A DNA stretch of 64,000 nucleotides from NCBI RefSeq assembly GCF_014333615.1, contig NZ_JACSCY010000010.1:100064-164063 (forward strand), read 5' to 3'. The notes below the pieces were generated by a model. The model saw only the letters and a list, made by a program, of their open reading frames with translations, made no database searches and was not told the DNA's origin. Source of the DNA: Hymenobacter citatus. Its GTDB lineage: Bacteria; Bacteroidota; Bacteroidia; Cytophagales; Hymenobacteraceae. Shown here one piece after another: positions 9,285 to 17,967 of this stretch. Positions within the stretch are counted from its first letter, which is position 1. Each line of letters opens with the position of its first letter. A program made the position numbers and the translations under genes.

Positions 9285-10591
9285 TCCGGCGTATCCTCTA
9301 TCATTTTCTGACGCGCTTGCTCACGGCCCTGCTCAGCTTTGCGGTGGTGTGGCTAACGGCGCACTACCTGGGCGCAGCCGGGCGCGGCAGTGTGAGCCTG
9401 TTTGTGACGGATTGCGCAGTGGTGCTGTTGTTGACCGGTCTACTGGGCGGCTCATCGTTGATTTACCTCTCGCCGCGGTATAGCAGCTGGCAGCTGTTGG
9501 TGCCGGCGTATGGCTGGGCCTTGCTGGTATGCACCACAGGCACAGCAGTAATAGGGCTGCTACGAACCGTGCCCCCCGGCTATTTGCTGCATGTATGGTT
9601 AGTAACGGTGTGCCAAGCGTTGCTGTCTGTTAACACTGCGTTGCTGCTGGGACGCAAGCGCGAAACCGCGTACAATTTGCTGACCGTTGCCCAGGTGCTG
9701 TTGCTGGCGGGAGGGCTTTTGGTGGCTTTCCTGAGCTATTGGGAACGCACGGTAGCCGCGTATTACTACGCCGCCTACGCCGCCTACGGCCTCCCGCTCC
9801 TGCTCAGCCTGGGCGCGCTCTGGCAACTGCCCGACCGATGGCGTACCGGGCAGCCGCTCCGCTTGGTAGCGCGGGAGCTGGCCTACCATAGCCGGAGTGC
9901 CCACTTCTCCAACATCCTAACGTTCATCAACTACCGCCTATCCTATTACTTCGTGGCGCACTACGTCGATGTACGGGCGCTGGGCGTGTTGAGCGTGGGG
10001 GTGTCGCTGGCCGAAGCCCTGTGGCTGATTCCGCGCAGCACGGCCCTGATTCAATACGTCGACCTGATACATGCCGCTGATAAACAGGCGCAGCTAGCCC
10101 CTACCCTGCGCACTACCCGCCTCACGCTGCTGGCAACCGGCGTGGGTTTGGTGGTCCTGTGCGCACTGCCGGGCGCGGTACTTGCCCGTGTGTTTGGTCC
10201 CGAGTTTGGGGCCACGCGGGCCGTGCTTTGGTGGTTGCTACCGGGGATACTGGCTGTGGCTCTCAATATTATGTGCAGCACGTATTTCAGCGGACTGGAG
10301 TGCTACCGCATCAACAACGTGGCTGCTGGCCTGGGCGTGGCGGTCACGCTGCCGGCCTGCGCCTACCTCATTCCGCGCTACGGCATCAGCGGCGCTGCGC
10401 TGGCGATGTCGCTTTCCTACGCTACCGCCACCGTATACCTGCTCCGGCACTTTCTGCGCGATACGGGCACCCGCCTGCCCGACCTGCTACCAGGACCAGC
10501 CGATATTGCTTACGGGCGGGCATTGGCCCGCAAGTGGCTGTTGCTGCCGAGTGTGGCGGCAACTCCCGCCGAACGCTCCGACGCTAGCTGA
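9281..10591 (+). CDS. Polysaccharide flippase (Wzx / MOP superfamily)
   Basis: A 436-residue polytopic inner-membrane protein with around a dozen hydrophobic segments. The N-terminal AAGRGSVSLF stretch after the first helix is typical of Wzx-type flippases, which move undecaprenyl-linked oligosaccharides across the inner membrane. It overlaps the upstream glycosyltransferase by four bases. Its last eight bases overlap the end of the convergent MoxR gene. No polymerase or priming transferase is in the window, so this pair is a small stand-alone module or works with genes elsewhere. Confidence 0.85.
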   Translation: MIRRILYHFLTRLLTALLSFAVVWLTAHYLGAAGRGSVSLFVTDCAVVLLLTGLLGGSSLIYLSPRYSSWQLLVPAYGWALLVCTTGTAVIGLLRTVPPGYLLHVWLVTVCQALLSVNTALLLGRKRETAYNLLTVAQVLLLAGGLLVAFLSYWERTVAAYYYAAYAAYGLPLLLSLGALWQLPDRWRTGQPLRLVARELAYHSRSAHFSNILTFINYRLSYYFVAHYVDVRALGVLSVGVSLAEALWLIPRSTALIQYVDLIHAADKQAQLAPTLRTTRLTLLATGVGLVVLCALPGAVLARVFGPEFGATRAVLWWLLPGILAVALNIMCSTYFSGLECYRINNVAAGLGVAVTLPACAYLIPRYGISGAALAMSLSYATATVYLLRHFLRDTGTRLPDLLPGPADIAYGRALARKWLLLPSVAATPAERSDAS

Positions 10592-11558
10592 TCGGCACTT
10601 TGCGCAGAATGGCTTCGATGAAATCCTGGGTGCGGATGCCGTCGGCTTCGGCTTCGTAGTTGAGTAAGATGCGGTGGTTGAGCACGTCGGTGGCCACGTC
10701 TTTGATGTCTTCGGGCAGCACGTAGTCGCGCTCGTTGAGGAAGGCCACGGCCTTGGCGGCGCGGTGCAGGGCAATGCTAGCGCGGGGGCTCACGCCAAAC
10801 TGCACGTATTGGGCATACTCGGCCAGGTCGTACTCGGCGGGCTTGCGGGTGGCAAATACCAGCTCAATGATGTACTTCTCCAGCGTCTCAGAAATCTGCA
10901 CCTGGTTGATGAGCGCCCGAATGGCGAAGATATCCTCCTTGCTCAGCACCGGCCGCACGGCCTCCACGTAGCTCATGTTGGCCATCCGGCGCATCACCTC
11001 CAGCTCGTCGGCTTTCTTGAGGTAGTCGACGTACACTTTCAGCATGAAGCGGTCGAGCTGGGCCTCGGGTAGCGGATAGGTACCTTCCTGTTCCACTGGG
11101 TTTTGCGTGGCCAACACCAGAAAGGGCAGGTCGATGGGGTAGGTGGTTTCGCCGATGGTCACCTGCTTTTCCTGCATGGCTTCGAGCAGGGCACTCTGCA
11201 CCTTGGCGGGCGAGCGGTTCACCTCGTCGGCCAGCACTAGGTTGGCGAAAATCGGCCCCTTCTTCACCTCAAACTCCGACTGATTCTGATTGTAAATCAT
11301 GGTGCCGACGAGGTCAGACGGCAGCAAGTCGGGCGTGAATTGCACGCGCTGGAAGTGCAAATGCAGTACTTTGGATAGCGTACTGATGGTGAGCGTCTTG
11401 GCCAAACCCGGCACGCCTTCCAGCAGAATATGGCCGCCGGTAAACAGACCAATCAGCAGCCGGTTGACCATGTACTGCTGGCCTACCACCACGTTGCCTA
11501 CTTCGGCAAAAACCTGTTGAATTTTCTGGCGGTAGTATTCAGGATCGGGGGTAGACAT
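10584..11558 (-). CDS. MoxR-family AAA+ ATPase
   Basis: A 324-residue AAA+ ATPase of the MoxR family, thought to act as a chaperone that matures VWA-domain partner complexes. Walker A GVPGLAKT is at residues 48-55, Walker B LVLADE at 107-112 and sensor 1 ATQNP at 150-154, followed by a helical lid. The MoxR-type EGTYPLPEAQLDRF stretch is present. Such genes usually precede DUF58 and VWA genes; here the gene downstream on the same strand is absent because the flippase converges on it, so this MoxR is orphaned in the window. The ATG at 11558 gives normal family length. Confidence 0.92.
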   Translation of the reverse strand: MSTPDPEYYRQKIQQVFAEVGNVVVGQQYMVNRLLIGLFTGGHILLEGVPGLAKTLTISTLSKVLHLHFQRVQFTPDLLPSDLVGTMIYNQNQSEFEVKKGPIFANLVLADEVNRSPAKVQSALLEAMQEKQVTIGETTYPIDLPFLVLATQNPVEQEGTYPLPEAQLDRFMLKVYVDYLKKADELEVMRRMANMSYVEAVRPVLSKEDIFAIRALINQVQISETLEKYIIELVFATRKPAEYDLAEYAQYVQFGVSPRASIALHRAAKAVAFLNERDYVLPEDIKDVATDVLNHRILLNYEAEADGIRTQDFIEAILRKVPIS

Positions 11559-11637
11559 AGGCGGCGAGGGGTAGGAACAAGAAGGCGCGAAAGATACGGC
11601 AGCAGAACGTGTAACGCAGAAAGTTGCGCTATTGCTG

Positions 11638-11769
11638 GTAGAGACACAATATTTTGTGTCTCATCGTTGAACGACTGGCGGCCGCATCGTTCAAACTTCA
11701 GCAACGAGAAGAGCCGCGCCAGCTCAATCAACATCAGCAACGATGAGACACAAAATATTGTGTCTCTAC
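11638..11769. repeat. Palindromic element, GTAGAGAC family, copy 1
   Basis: Arms of about 32 bp lie at 11638-11669 and 11738-11769. Each arm is itself a nested palindrome (GAGACACAA-TATT-TTGTGTCTC) followed by ATCGTTG. A second member with related arms lies at 52789-52874. It sits between moxR and the first adaptor gene. Apparent short frames inside it are by-products of the repeat. Confidence 0.85.
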
Positions 11770-13028
11770 TGTCTTGCTAACGGCGAAGCACCCTTCTGCA
11801 AAATATACTCGCTGTGCAGCAGATAGGCCCCGTCTACCACTACCTCCTCCCCGGCCGTCAGGTGTGAAAGAATCTCGACCTGCCCGCCGGCCTGCTTCCC
11901 CAGTTCCACTTCGCGGTTCTCGTAACTGCCGTTGGGAAGGCGCACCCACAGGCTGCTGCCGGCTTGCTCCTGCAACACGGCAGCCATAGGCACGCGTAGT
12001 GCGCCTGCCGCCGTTGGAGCCTGGGGCGAGGTAGGGGCCATGCGCACCACGGCCTGTAAGCCTGGCGTGTAGGCGCGTTGCGGGTTGGGTAAGGCCACGC
12101 GCACCAAAGTCACTTTGCTATCGGCCAGCTCAGGATTCACGAAGCTGATGCGCCCCGCCACCTCCCTACCCGGCAACGACGGAAACGTGACCGTAACCGG
12201 CTGCCCGGCGCGCACGGCGGCATCGGTGGCGTAGAGCTGGGCTTCCACCCACACCGTGCTCAGGTCGACGAGGGAGAAGACGGGTGTGCCTTCCTGCACG
12301 TAATCGCCCTCTCGCAGGGCTACTTCCTGCACCACGCCGCTTGTTGAACTGAAGTAGGGCACAGGGTTTAGCGGCTTGCCGGCTCGCAGGAGCTGCCGCA
12401 ATTGCGCCGCCGTGAACCCCCAGAGCTGCAACCGGTTGCGGGCAGCGGCTACCAGCGGAGCGTAGTCGATGTTGTCGGCGCCGGATAGCTCGCGCTGTTG
12501 GGCGCTGGCGAGCAGAAAATCCAGTTGCGCCTTCTGCAATTCTTCGCTGTAGAGCGCAAACAGCGGCGCGCCGGCGCGCACGGTTTCGCCGGGGTTGCGC
12601 ACGTAGAGCCGCTCGATGCGGCCAGGCACGCGGGCGCTTACTTGGGTCAGGTTTTCGGGGTTGGGCACCACACGGCCCGTAAGCGTGAGGCCCGTGCCAG
12701 TTGCCGCCGTGGCCGTAGGCTGTTCGCCTACCTTTCTCACCTTGATACCGCCCAGGCGCACCTGCTGGGCGCTGAGCCGGATGGTATGCGCCGTGGTAGT
12801 GGCCGATTGGTGCTGCACCTTGATGAGGTCCATGCCGCAGATGGGACAGTCGCCGGGCTCGTCCTCGTGGATTTGCGGGTGCATGGAGCAGGTGTAGTAT
12901 TGCTCCGCCGTGGCGGCCAGCGCTGGGTTGGGCGTGGGGTCGGCTTCGGGCACCGTGGCCGAATCGGCCTCTGGCGTGGCTTGGCGGCAGGCCACGAAGA
13001 ATAGCAGTAGGAGCAGCGTGTATTTCAT
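11766..13028 (-). CDS. cusB: CusB-like RND efflux periplasmic adaptor with heavy-metal-binding domain (1)
   Basis: A 420-residue lipoprotein adaptor (membrane fusion protein) expected to link a CusA-type pump to an outer-membrane channel and hand over Cu(I) or Ag(I). A lipobox places the acylated cysteine at residue 14 (LLFFVAC). A heavy-metal-binding domain follows at about 44-70 with CSMH and CPICGM. The remainder shows the barrel-sandwich, helical hairpin and beta-barrel regions of the family (RVPGRIERLYV, GDYVQEGTPVFSLVDLSTVWVEAQL). It is the last gene of the - strand metal locus. A second adaptor of the same architecture lies just upstream, separated by a palindromic element, so this is a diverged paralogue rather than a simple tandem copy. 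Confidence 0.9.
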   Translation of the reverse strand: MKYTLLLLLFFVACRQATPEADSATVPEADPTPNPALAATAEQYYTCSMHPQIHEDEPGDCPICGMDLIKVQHQSATTTAHTIRLSAQQVRLGGIKVRKVGEQPTATAATGTGLTLTGRVVPNPENLTQVSARVPGRIERLYVRNPGETVRAGAPLFALYSEELQKAQLDFLLASAQQRELSGADNIDYAPLVAAARNRLQLWGFTAAQLRQLLRAGKPLNPVPYFSSTSGVVQEVALREGDYVQEGTPVFSLVDLSTVWVEAQLYATDAAVRAGQPVTVTFPSLPGREVAGRISFVNPELADSKVTLVRVALPNPQRAYTPGLQAVVRMAPTSPQAPTAAGALRVPMAAVLQEQAGSSLWVRLPNGSYENREVELGKQAGGQVEILSHLTAGEEVVVDGAYLLHSEYILQKGASPLARQ

Positions 13029-13063
13029 GTTTTTCTCGCAGAATGGGTGTCGTTGTCTGCTAG

Positions 13064-13198
13064 GTCGTCTGCCGGTCCGACGCCGTAGGCGTCCGACCGG
13101 TCATCGTTGCGGGCGCCTGCATTCATTGGTAGACGTCAGCACGAAGCTCGTTCAACGACGACCGGTCGGACGCCTACGGCGTCGGACCGGCAGACGAC
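13064..13198. repeat. Palindromic element between the two adaptor genes
   Basis: Arms of about 46 bp lie at 13064-13109 and 13153-13198. They contain the nested palindrome GACGCCGTAGGCGTC and end in CGTTG, the same inner end as the GTAGAGAC family. I see no second copy in this window. Confidence 0.82.
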
Positions 13199-13201
13199 TA
13201 T

Positions 13202-14449
13202 TTACAGAACTGGTTCAATAAAACTTTCACTATCTGTTAGATACTGCGCGTTGGCGGCTATCTGATCCTGGGCAGTCAGGCCGCGCGTGATTTGCACCTG
13301 GTTGCCAGCGCGGGCACCCGTTACCACCGCCACGGGCTGTAGCTGATGGTCCTGTTGCCGGAAAACGACTTGCCGGGTGCCCAGGTCGAGGACGGCCGCG
13401 GTGGGCACCCACAGGCCCCTAGCCTGCGTGGCGGGTTGAATTCGGCCCGTTACAAGCTGCCCGATTTTGAGTTGCTGCCCGCTGTTTGATAGGTAGACGC
13501 GGGCCGTGGCCGTAGGCGCGCTACTGGTGATGAGTGGCTCTACCAGCGCTACCTTGCCCCGGCGCGGCGCGGCTTGGGGCGCATCACTCAGCGTAATTTC
13601 CACGGCCTGGCCGGGTTGCACCCGGGCCAGGTCGGCGGCGTATACTTGCAGCAAGGCCCACACCGTAGCGGTGTTGATGAGCTGCAACACGGGCTGGCCG
13701 GGTTGCACGTAGTCACCCTCTCGGATGGCTAGCGGACCGGCTTGCTCCAAGGCGTTGTTAGCTTCAGTTTCTGGCCCTACCTCTGTTGCATAGCCATCAG
13801 CCGGGCTATACACGCTGATGCGCAACTGCGGCCGGCCGCTTTTCTCGATGGCCTGCACCTGCGCCGTCGTCAGGCCCAACAGCTCCAGCTTGCGCCGCGA
13901 CGATGCTAGCAGCGTTTGGTCAATGGGCTTGTTTTTCAAGATGAAAAGCAAATTTTGCTGCTCCGTGAGTAGCTCGGGGCTGTAGATATCATAGAGCTTT
14001 TGACCTTTTTTAATGGGCTGAAAGCGGTAGCGCACGTACAGCCGCTCGATGCGCCCCCCTACCCTGGCCGCCACCCGCTCGAACTGGCGCGGGTCGTAGC
14101 TGATGACGCCGGGGGCGGTGATAGTCGTGGCTTCGGCGCTGGTTGTTGGGTGCACCAGTTGCACATCGGCGGGTAGGGCGGCGCTGCCGGCGGGAGTGGG
14201 TAGGGCGCTGGTGTCGGCATCGACGGCCGGGCCGGTAGTTTTCTTCACCAGGAACATGCCGCACACCGGGCACTTGCCGGGGCTGTCCTGCACTACTTCG
14301 GGGTGCATAGGGCAGGTGTAGTATTCTTCGGCTGTGGCGTGGGTGTGCTTGGCCTGCTGTTTGGTGGAGCACCCGGCGGCCATCCAAAATAGGCCTGCCA
14401 GAAGCACCAGCAGATACAAACGCACCTGCCATCTTTTCTTCTTATTCAT
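13202..14449 (-). CDS. cusB: CusB-like RND efflux periplasmic adaptor with heavy-metal-binding domain (2)
   Basis: A 415-residue lipoprotein adaptor with the same plan as its downstream neighbour. The lipobox MAAGC gives Cys27. The heavy-metal-binding domain at about residues 43-70 has CPMH and CPVCGM. The membrane-fusion core includes RVGGRIERLYVRYRFQPIKKGQ and EGDYVQPGQPVLQLINTATVWALLQV. ATG at 14449 is preferred over a TTG six bases upstream. It follows the TolC-like gene by about 40 bases and is probably cotranscribed with it. Two distinct adaptors for one pump suggest either a heteromeric adaptor ring or a spare adaptor for a pump elsewhere. Confidence 0.9.
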   Translation of the reverse strand: MNKKKRWQVRLYLLVLLAGLFWMAAGCSTKQQAKHTHATAEEYYTCPMHPEVVQDSPGKCPVCGMFLVKKTTGPAVDADTSALPTPAGSAALPADVQLVHPTTSAEATTITAPGVISYDPRQFERVAARVGGRIERLYVRYRFQPIKKGQKLYDIYSPELLTEQQNLLFILKNKPIDQTLLASSRRKLELLGLTTAQVQAIEKSGRPQLRISVYSPADGYATEVGPETEANNALEQAGPLAIREGDYVQPGQPVLQLINTATVWALLQVYAADLARVQPGQAVEITLSDAPQAAPRRGKVALVEPLITSSAPTATARVYLSNSGQQLKIGQLVTGRIQPATQARGLWVPTAAVLDLGTRQVVFRQQDHQLQPVAVVTGARAGNQVQITRGLTAQDQIAANAQYLTDSESFIEPVL

Positions 14450-14489
14450 ATACAAACCGCTGACGGCTTTTGTCTTACCTCTTTACTTC

Positions 14490-15734
14490 CTACTGCTCCT
14501 GCTCGCGCTCAAACTCCACCTGTAGCTGCAACAATTGCTGCTCCTGATCCACGGCAGCGAGGCGGGTGTTGCGCAGAGTTTCCCAGGCTTGCAGCACCGC
14601 CGAGAAGGTTTCGGTGTTTTGCTCATAGGCGAGCAGGGTAGCACGGTAGCTTTTGAGCACGGCCGGCAGCACGTTTTGCTGGTAGAGTAGGACCTGCTCG
14701 TACTGGGCGCGGCGACGGGCATTCAGAGCTTCCACCTTGCCGGCAGCTTGGTTGAGCAAATCGGCACGCTGCTCGCGCAGGGCTTGATTCTCCAATTGCA
14801 TACCCGCCACGTTGGCCTTATACTGCCGAGAAGCCCACGGCACAAACGGCACCGACATAGTACCCAGCACCGTGTATTGGTTCGGCATACTACCCAAGCC
14901 CTGCATGTGCTGGGCCTGCACGCTGAACTCGGGCCGGGCGGCGGTGCGCTCCAACTGCTGCTGCAACTGGTTGCGCACCAGCGACTGATCCAAGGCCCGC
15001 ACGTCGCTACGGGCCTGGGACAGCTCGGTGGTATCGAGGCTGCGGTCGAGGGCGCGCAGGTGGTAGGTGGTGTCGATGTAGAATAAGGTTTGCGGATCGC
15101 GTACCAGCAGGGTGTTCAGGTTGGCGCGGCGCTCCTTTAGCTGACCTTCCAGCTCCATTTCCTCCACGTGGTGCAACTGTATGGCCGCTTGGGCGCGGTA
15201 GGCGTCGCTGAGCTTTTCGCCACCGTATTTGTAGCGTAGTTCGATACTGCGAAGGGCAAACTCCATCAGGCGCTCGGTCTTTTCTAGTACGTGCAGCTTC
15301 TTTTGCAGCATCAGCCAGTCGTAGTAGTTCTGCTTCACGTCGGCACGAAGCTGGTTGCGGGTGTAGGCGCGGGTTTCGCGTTCCACGTTGGCCTGGCTGC
15401 GCAGGTAACTTTCGTTGGCGCGCTGGCGGGCACGGTTCGGGAGGCCTTGCTCGGCCATCACCATCACCGAGCCCCCCGACTGCATGCCCATATCTTCACC
15501 GCGGCGGTTGGCACTATACGGCACCATGAAAGGGCCGGCTCCTACCCTGGGCGCCGTCCACACCCGGGCGCCGGCGGCATAAGCATCGGCAGCTTTAGCC
15601 TGGGCATCGTACTGCTTCAGGCGCGGATGCACACGCTCTACCCGCGCCAGCAGGGTATCCAACGGCAACGTCTCCGGCAGTTGGGCCTGGGTGGCGAGGG
15701 GTAAGAAGAGGAAGAAAAGCAAGAGGCGTTTCAT
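14490..15734 (-). CDS. TolC-family outer-membrane efflux channel
   Basis: A 414-residue TolC/CusC-like protein with signal peptide MKRLLLFFLFLPLATQAQ. The rest is long amphipathic helix with conserved LARVERVHPRLKQYDAQAKAA at the start, split into two halves as expected for the helical barrel of the channel. It would form the outer-membrane exit duct of the tripartite pump whose RND and adaptor genes flank it. There is no lipobox, unlike E. coli CusC. A palindromic repeat separates it from the pump gene upstream. Confidence 0.88.
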   Translation of the reverse strand: MKRLLLFFLFLPLATQAQLPETLPLDTLLARVERVHPRLKQYDAQAKAADAYAAGARVWTAPRVGAGPFMVPYSANRRGEDMGMQSGGSVMVMAEQGLPNRARQRANESYLRSQANVERETRAYTRNQLRADVKQNYYDWLMLQKKLHVLEKTERLMEFALRSIELRYKYGGEKLSDAYRAQAAIQLHHVEEMELEGQLKERRANLNTLLVRDPQTLFYIDTTYHLRALDRSLDTTELSQARSDVRALDQSLVRNQLQQQLERTAARPEFSVQAQHMQGLGSMPNQYTVLGTMSVPFVPWASRQYKANVAGMQLENQALREQRADLLNQAAGKVEALNARRRAQYEQVLLYQQNVLPAVLKSYRATLLAYEQNTETFSAVLQAWETLRNTRLAAVDQEQQLLQLQVEFEREQEQ

Positions 15735-15768
15735 GGTATCAACTGTATGATGTCATGCAGAAAAAGGG

Positions 15769-15883
15769 CGTCATGCTGAGCGCAGCGGAGTCGAAGCATC
15801 TCGCGTGCTGATGTCAGCTACTAACAGGTAGGAATTAGCGGGAGCACGCGAGATGCTTCGACTGCGCTGCGCTCAGCATGACG
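15769..15883. repeat. Palindromic element, GTCATGCTGAGCG family, copy 1
   Basis: Arms of about 40 bp at the two ends, carrying CGTCATGCTGAGCGCAGCGG and the complement, then GAAGCATCTCGCGTGC; the inner loop is about 34 bases. Three more members lie at 31972-32079, 36371-36502 and 61739-61856, and a relative at 51449-51572. It lies between the TolC-like gene and the pump gene. Confidence 0.88.
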
Positions 15884-15901
15884 TTCTTATTCTCTTTATC
15901 T

Positions 15902-17791
15902 TTAATGCCGGGCCACCGGAATTTCCATCTGGCCGTGTTTGCGCAGCTCGTATTCCTTGGTCATCTCAAACACTACCGGCGTGACCAGCAGAATATGAAT
16001 CGACGACGTGAATACGCCACCAATCAGCGGGAGCACAATGGGTAGCATCACATCGGACCCTACCCCCGTGGACCACAGCACCGGCACCAGCCCGAACAAG
16101 GACACTGACACGGTCATGATTTTGGGGCGCAGGCGCTGGGCGGCGCCTTCCATCACGGCCGCCCGAATGTCGGCGGGCGTGATAGTATCGCGGGAGTTGC
16201 CTTTGCGGGCCACCAGCTTCTGCATAGCTTCGTTGAGGTAAATCACCATCAGAATGCTGGTTTCCACGGCCAACCCGAACAGCGCAATAAAGCCCACTGC
16301 CACCGCTACCGACAGGTTCACGCCATAGAAATACACGATGAACACGCCGCCAATCAGCGCAAACGGCACTGTGACCAGGTTGAAAAAGGCTTCTTTCAGC
16401 GAGCCGAAAGTGAAGTAGAGTACCCCAAAAATGATGACCAGCACCAACGGCAGGATAAATTTGAGCGTCTGGGTGGCGCGGAGCTGGTTTTCGTACTGTC
16501 CGCTCCAATCGAGGAAGTAGCCTTTGGGTAGCTTGCCCATCATGGTTTCCAGGCGCTGCCGGGCTTCGGCCACGGTGCCGCCCAGGTCCCGGTCGCGCAC
16601 GTTGAACAGCACCGTGCCGCGCAGCAGGGCGTTTTCGGAGTTGATCATAGGCGGGCCTTCCGCAATCCGGATATCGGCCACCGCCGACAGCGGGATGGGG
16701 CCGCTGGTCGTCTGCACTTGCAGGCGCTGCAAGGCAGGTAGGCTGTTGCGGAAGTCCTGGGCAAAGCGGGCATTCACGCTGAAGCGCTGCCTACCCTCAA
16801 TGGTGGTGGTCAACTCCATGCCACCCAAGGCCGATTCCACCAGCAGGTTCACATCGTCTACACTTAATCCATAGCGCCCAATTTCGTCTCGCTTCACTTT
16901 GATATCAAGATACTTGCCGCCCGTAATGGGTTCCACATACAAGTCCTTCACGCCGTCGATACCCGCCAAGTGCTGCCGAATTTGGGTGGAAAGCCGGTAG
17001 ATGGAATCCAGGTTTTGGCCGTACACTTTCACGCCTACATCCGTGCGGATGCCGGTAGAGAGCATGTTGATGCGGTTGATAATAGGCTGCGTCCAGCCGT
17101 TCACCACGCCCGGAATCTGGAGCTTCTGGTTCAACTCGTCCACAATTTTGGCCTTGGTCATGCCGGCGCGCCACTCGTCGCGGGGCTTCAGCAGGATAAT
17201 GGTTTCAATCATCGACAGCGGCGAATTGTCGGTGGCCGTGTTGGCCCTACCCGCCTTGCCCAGCACGTGCGCCACCTCCGGCGTTTGCTTGATGATGCGG
17301 TCCTGCACCTGCAAAATGCGCTTCACCTCCTGGTTCGATACATCAGGCAGGGTCACGGGCATGAACAGGATGCTACCCTCATCAAGCGGCGGCATGAACT
17401 CGGTGCCCAAGCTCAGGAGCATCGGAATGCTGATGAGTAGGGCCACGAGGTTGAGGCCCAACGTGGTTTTGCGCCAGCGCAGGCACCACGCCAACACGGG
17501 TGCATACACGCGCTCCAACACTCGTCCTACCGGGTTGCTACCCTCCGGTTTCAGCTTGCCTTTCAGTAGGAAGCTCACCAGCACCGGCCCTACCGTAATG
17601 GCCACAAAGGCATCGACCAGCAGGATAAAGGTCTTGGTCCAAGCCAGCGGCGCGAACAGCTTGCCCTCCTGCCCCGTGAGCAAAAACACCGGCAGAAACG
17701 ACACCACGATGATAATGGACGAGTAGAACACGCCCGGCCCTACCTGCTGGCAGGCCCGCTCAATAATTCGGTTACGTTCTTCGCTGGTCAT
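15902..17791 (-). pseudogene. cusA: CusA/CzcA-type RND pump, C-terminal part of a split gene
   Basis: This 629-residue frame is the C-terminal three-fifths of a heavy-metal RND pump, starting just before transmembrane helix 5 (VGPGVFYSSIIIVVSFLPVF). It retains the second periplasmic domain and the remaining helices. Three methionines at 144, 194 and 243 have the spacing (+50, +49) and local motifs (LFMP, PLSM, NRINM) of the Cu(I)/Ag(I) site of E. coli CusA, supporting copper/silver as substrate. The N-terminal part is a separate frame at 17954-19225; the two add up to about 1050 residues, the normal full length, so nothing obvious is lost. An ATG at 17791 could restart translation, so this may be a working half of a two-piece pump rather than a dead gene. 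Confidence 0.85.
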
Positions 17792-17803
17792 GTGTCAACG
17801 ATT

Positions 17804-17967
17804 ACCCCACCCCCTAGCCCCCTCCCCTCCGGGAGAGGGGGGACTAATACTAGATTAACTAGCTCTAGTTTTTGAAGGCTTTTAGGCAGTAAAATCAGGT
17901 TCTTTGGAATTAGAAATTAAAAGCTAGTTCCCCCTCTCCCGGAGGGGAGGGGGCTAGGGGGTGGGGT
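17804..17967. repeat. Palindromic element, ACCCCACCCCC family, copy 1, inside cusA
   Basis: A 164-base element with terminal inverted repeats beginning ACCCCACCCCCTAGCCCC and containing CCTCCCCTCCGGGAGAGGGG. It interrupts the RND pump gene in the cytoplasmic loop between helices 4 and 5. The upstream half reads into its end and stops at the TAG inside the terminal repeat. A related copy lies at 48340-48439 and a more distant one at 41351-41480. I see no clear target-site duplication. Confidence 0.9.

Noticed and set aside
11430..11780. Short open frames across the GTAGAGAC palindrome, on both strands
   Set aside because: Their sequences (for example DETQNIVSL) come from translating the palindrome; similar words appear from the other copy at 52789-52874.
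15769..15883. Intergenic palindromes as CRISPR remnants or rho-independent terminators
   Set aside because: Arms are too long, loops too large and T-runs absent; family members recur at unrelated sites, which fits dispersed repeats better.
17804..17967. The cusA break as a simple frameshift or sequencing error
   Set aside because: A 164-base palindrome with a relative at 48340-48439 separates the halves, so a base-call error cannot explain it.
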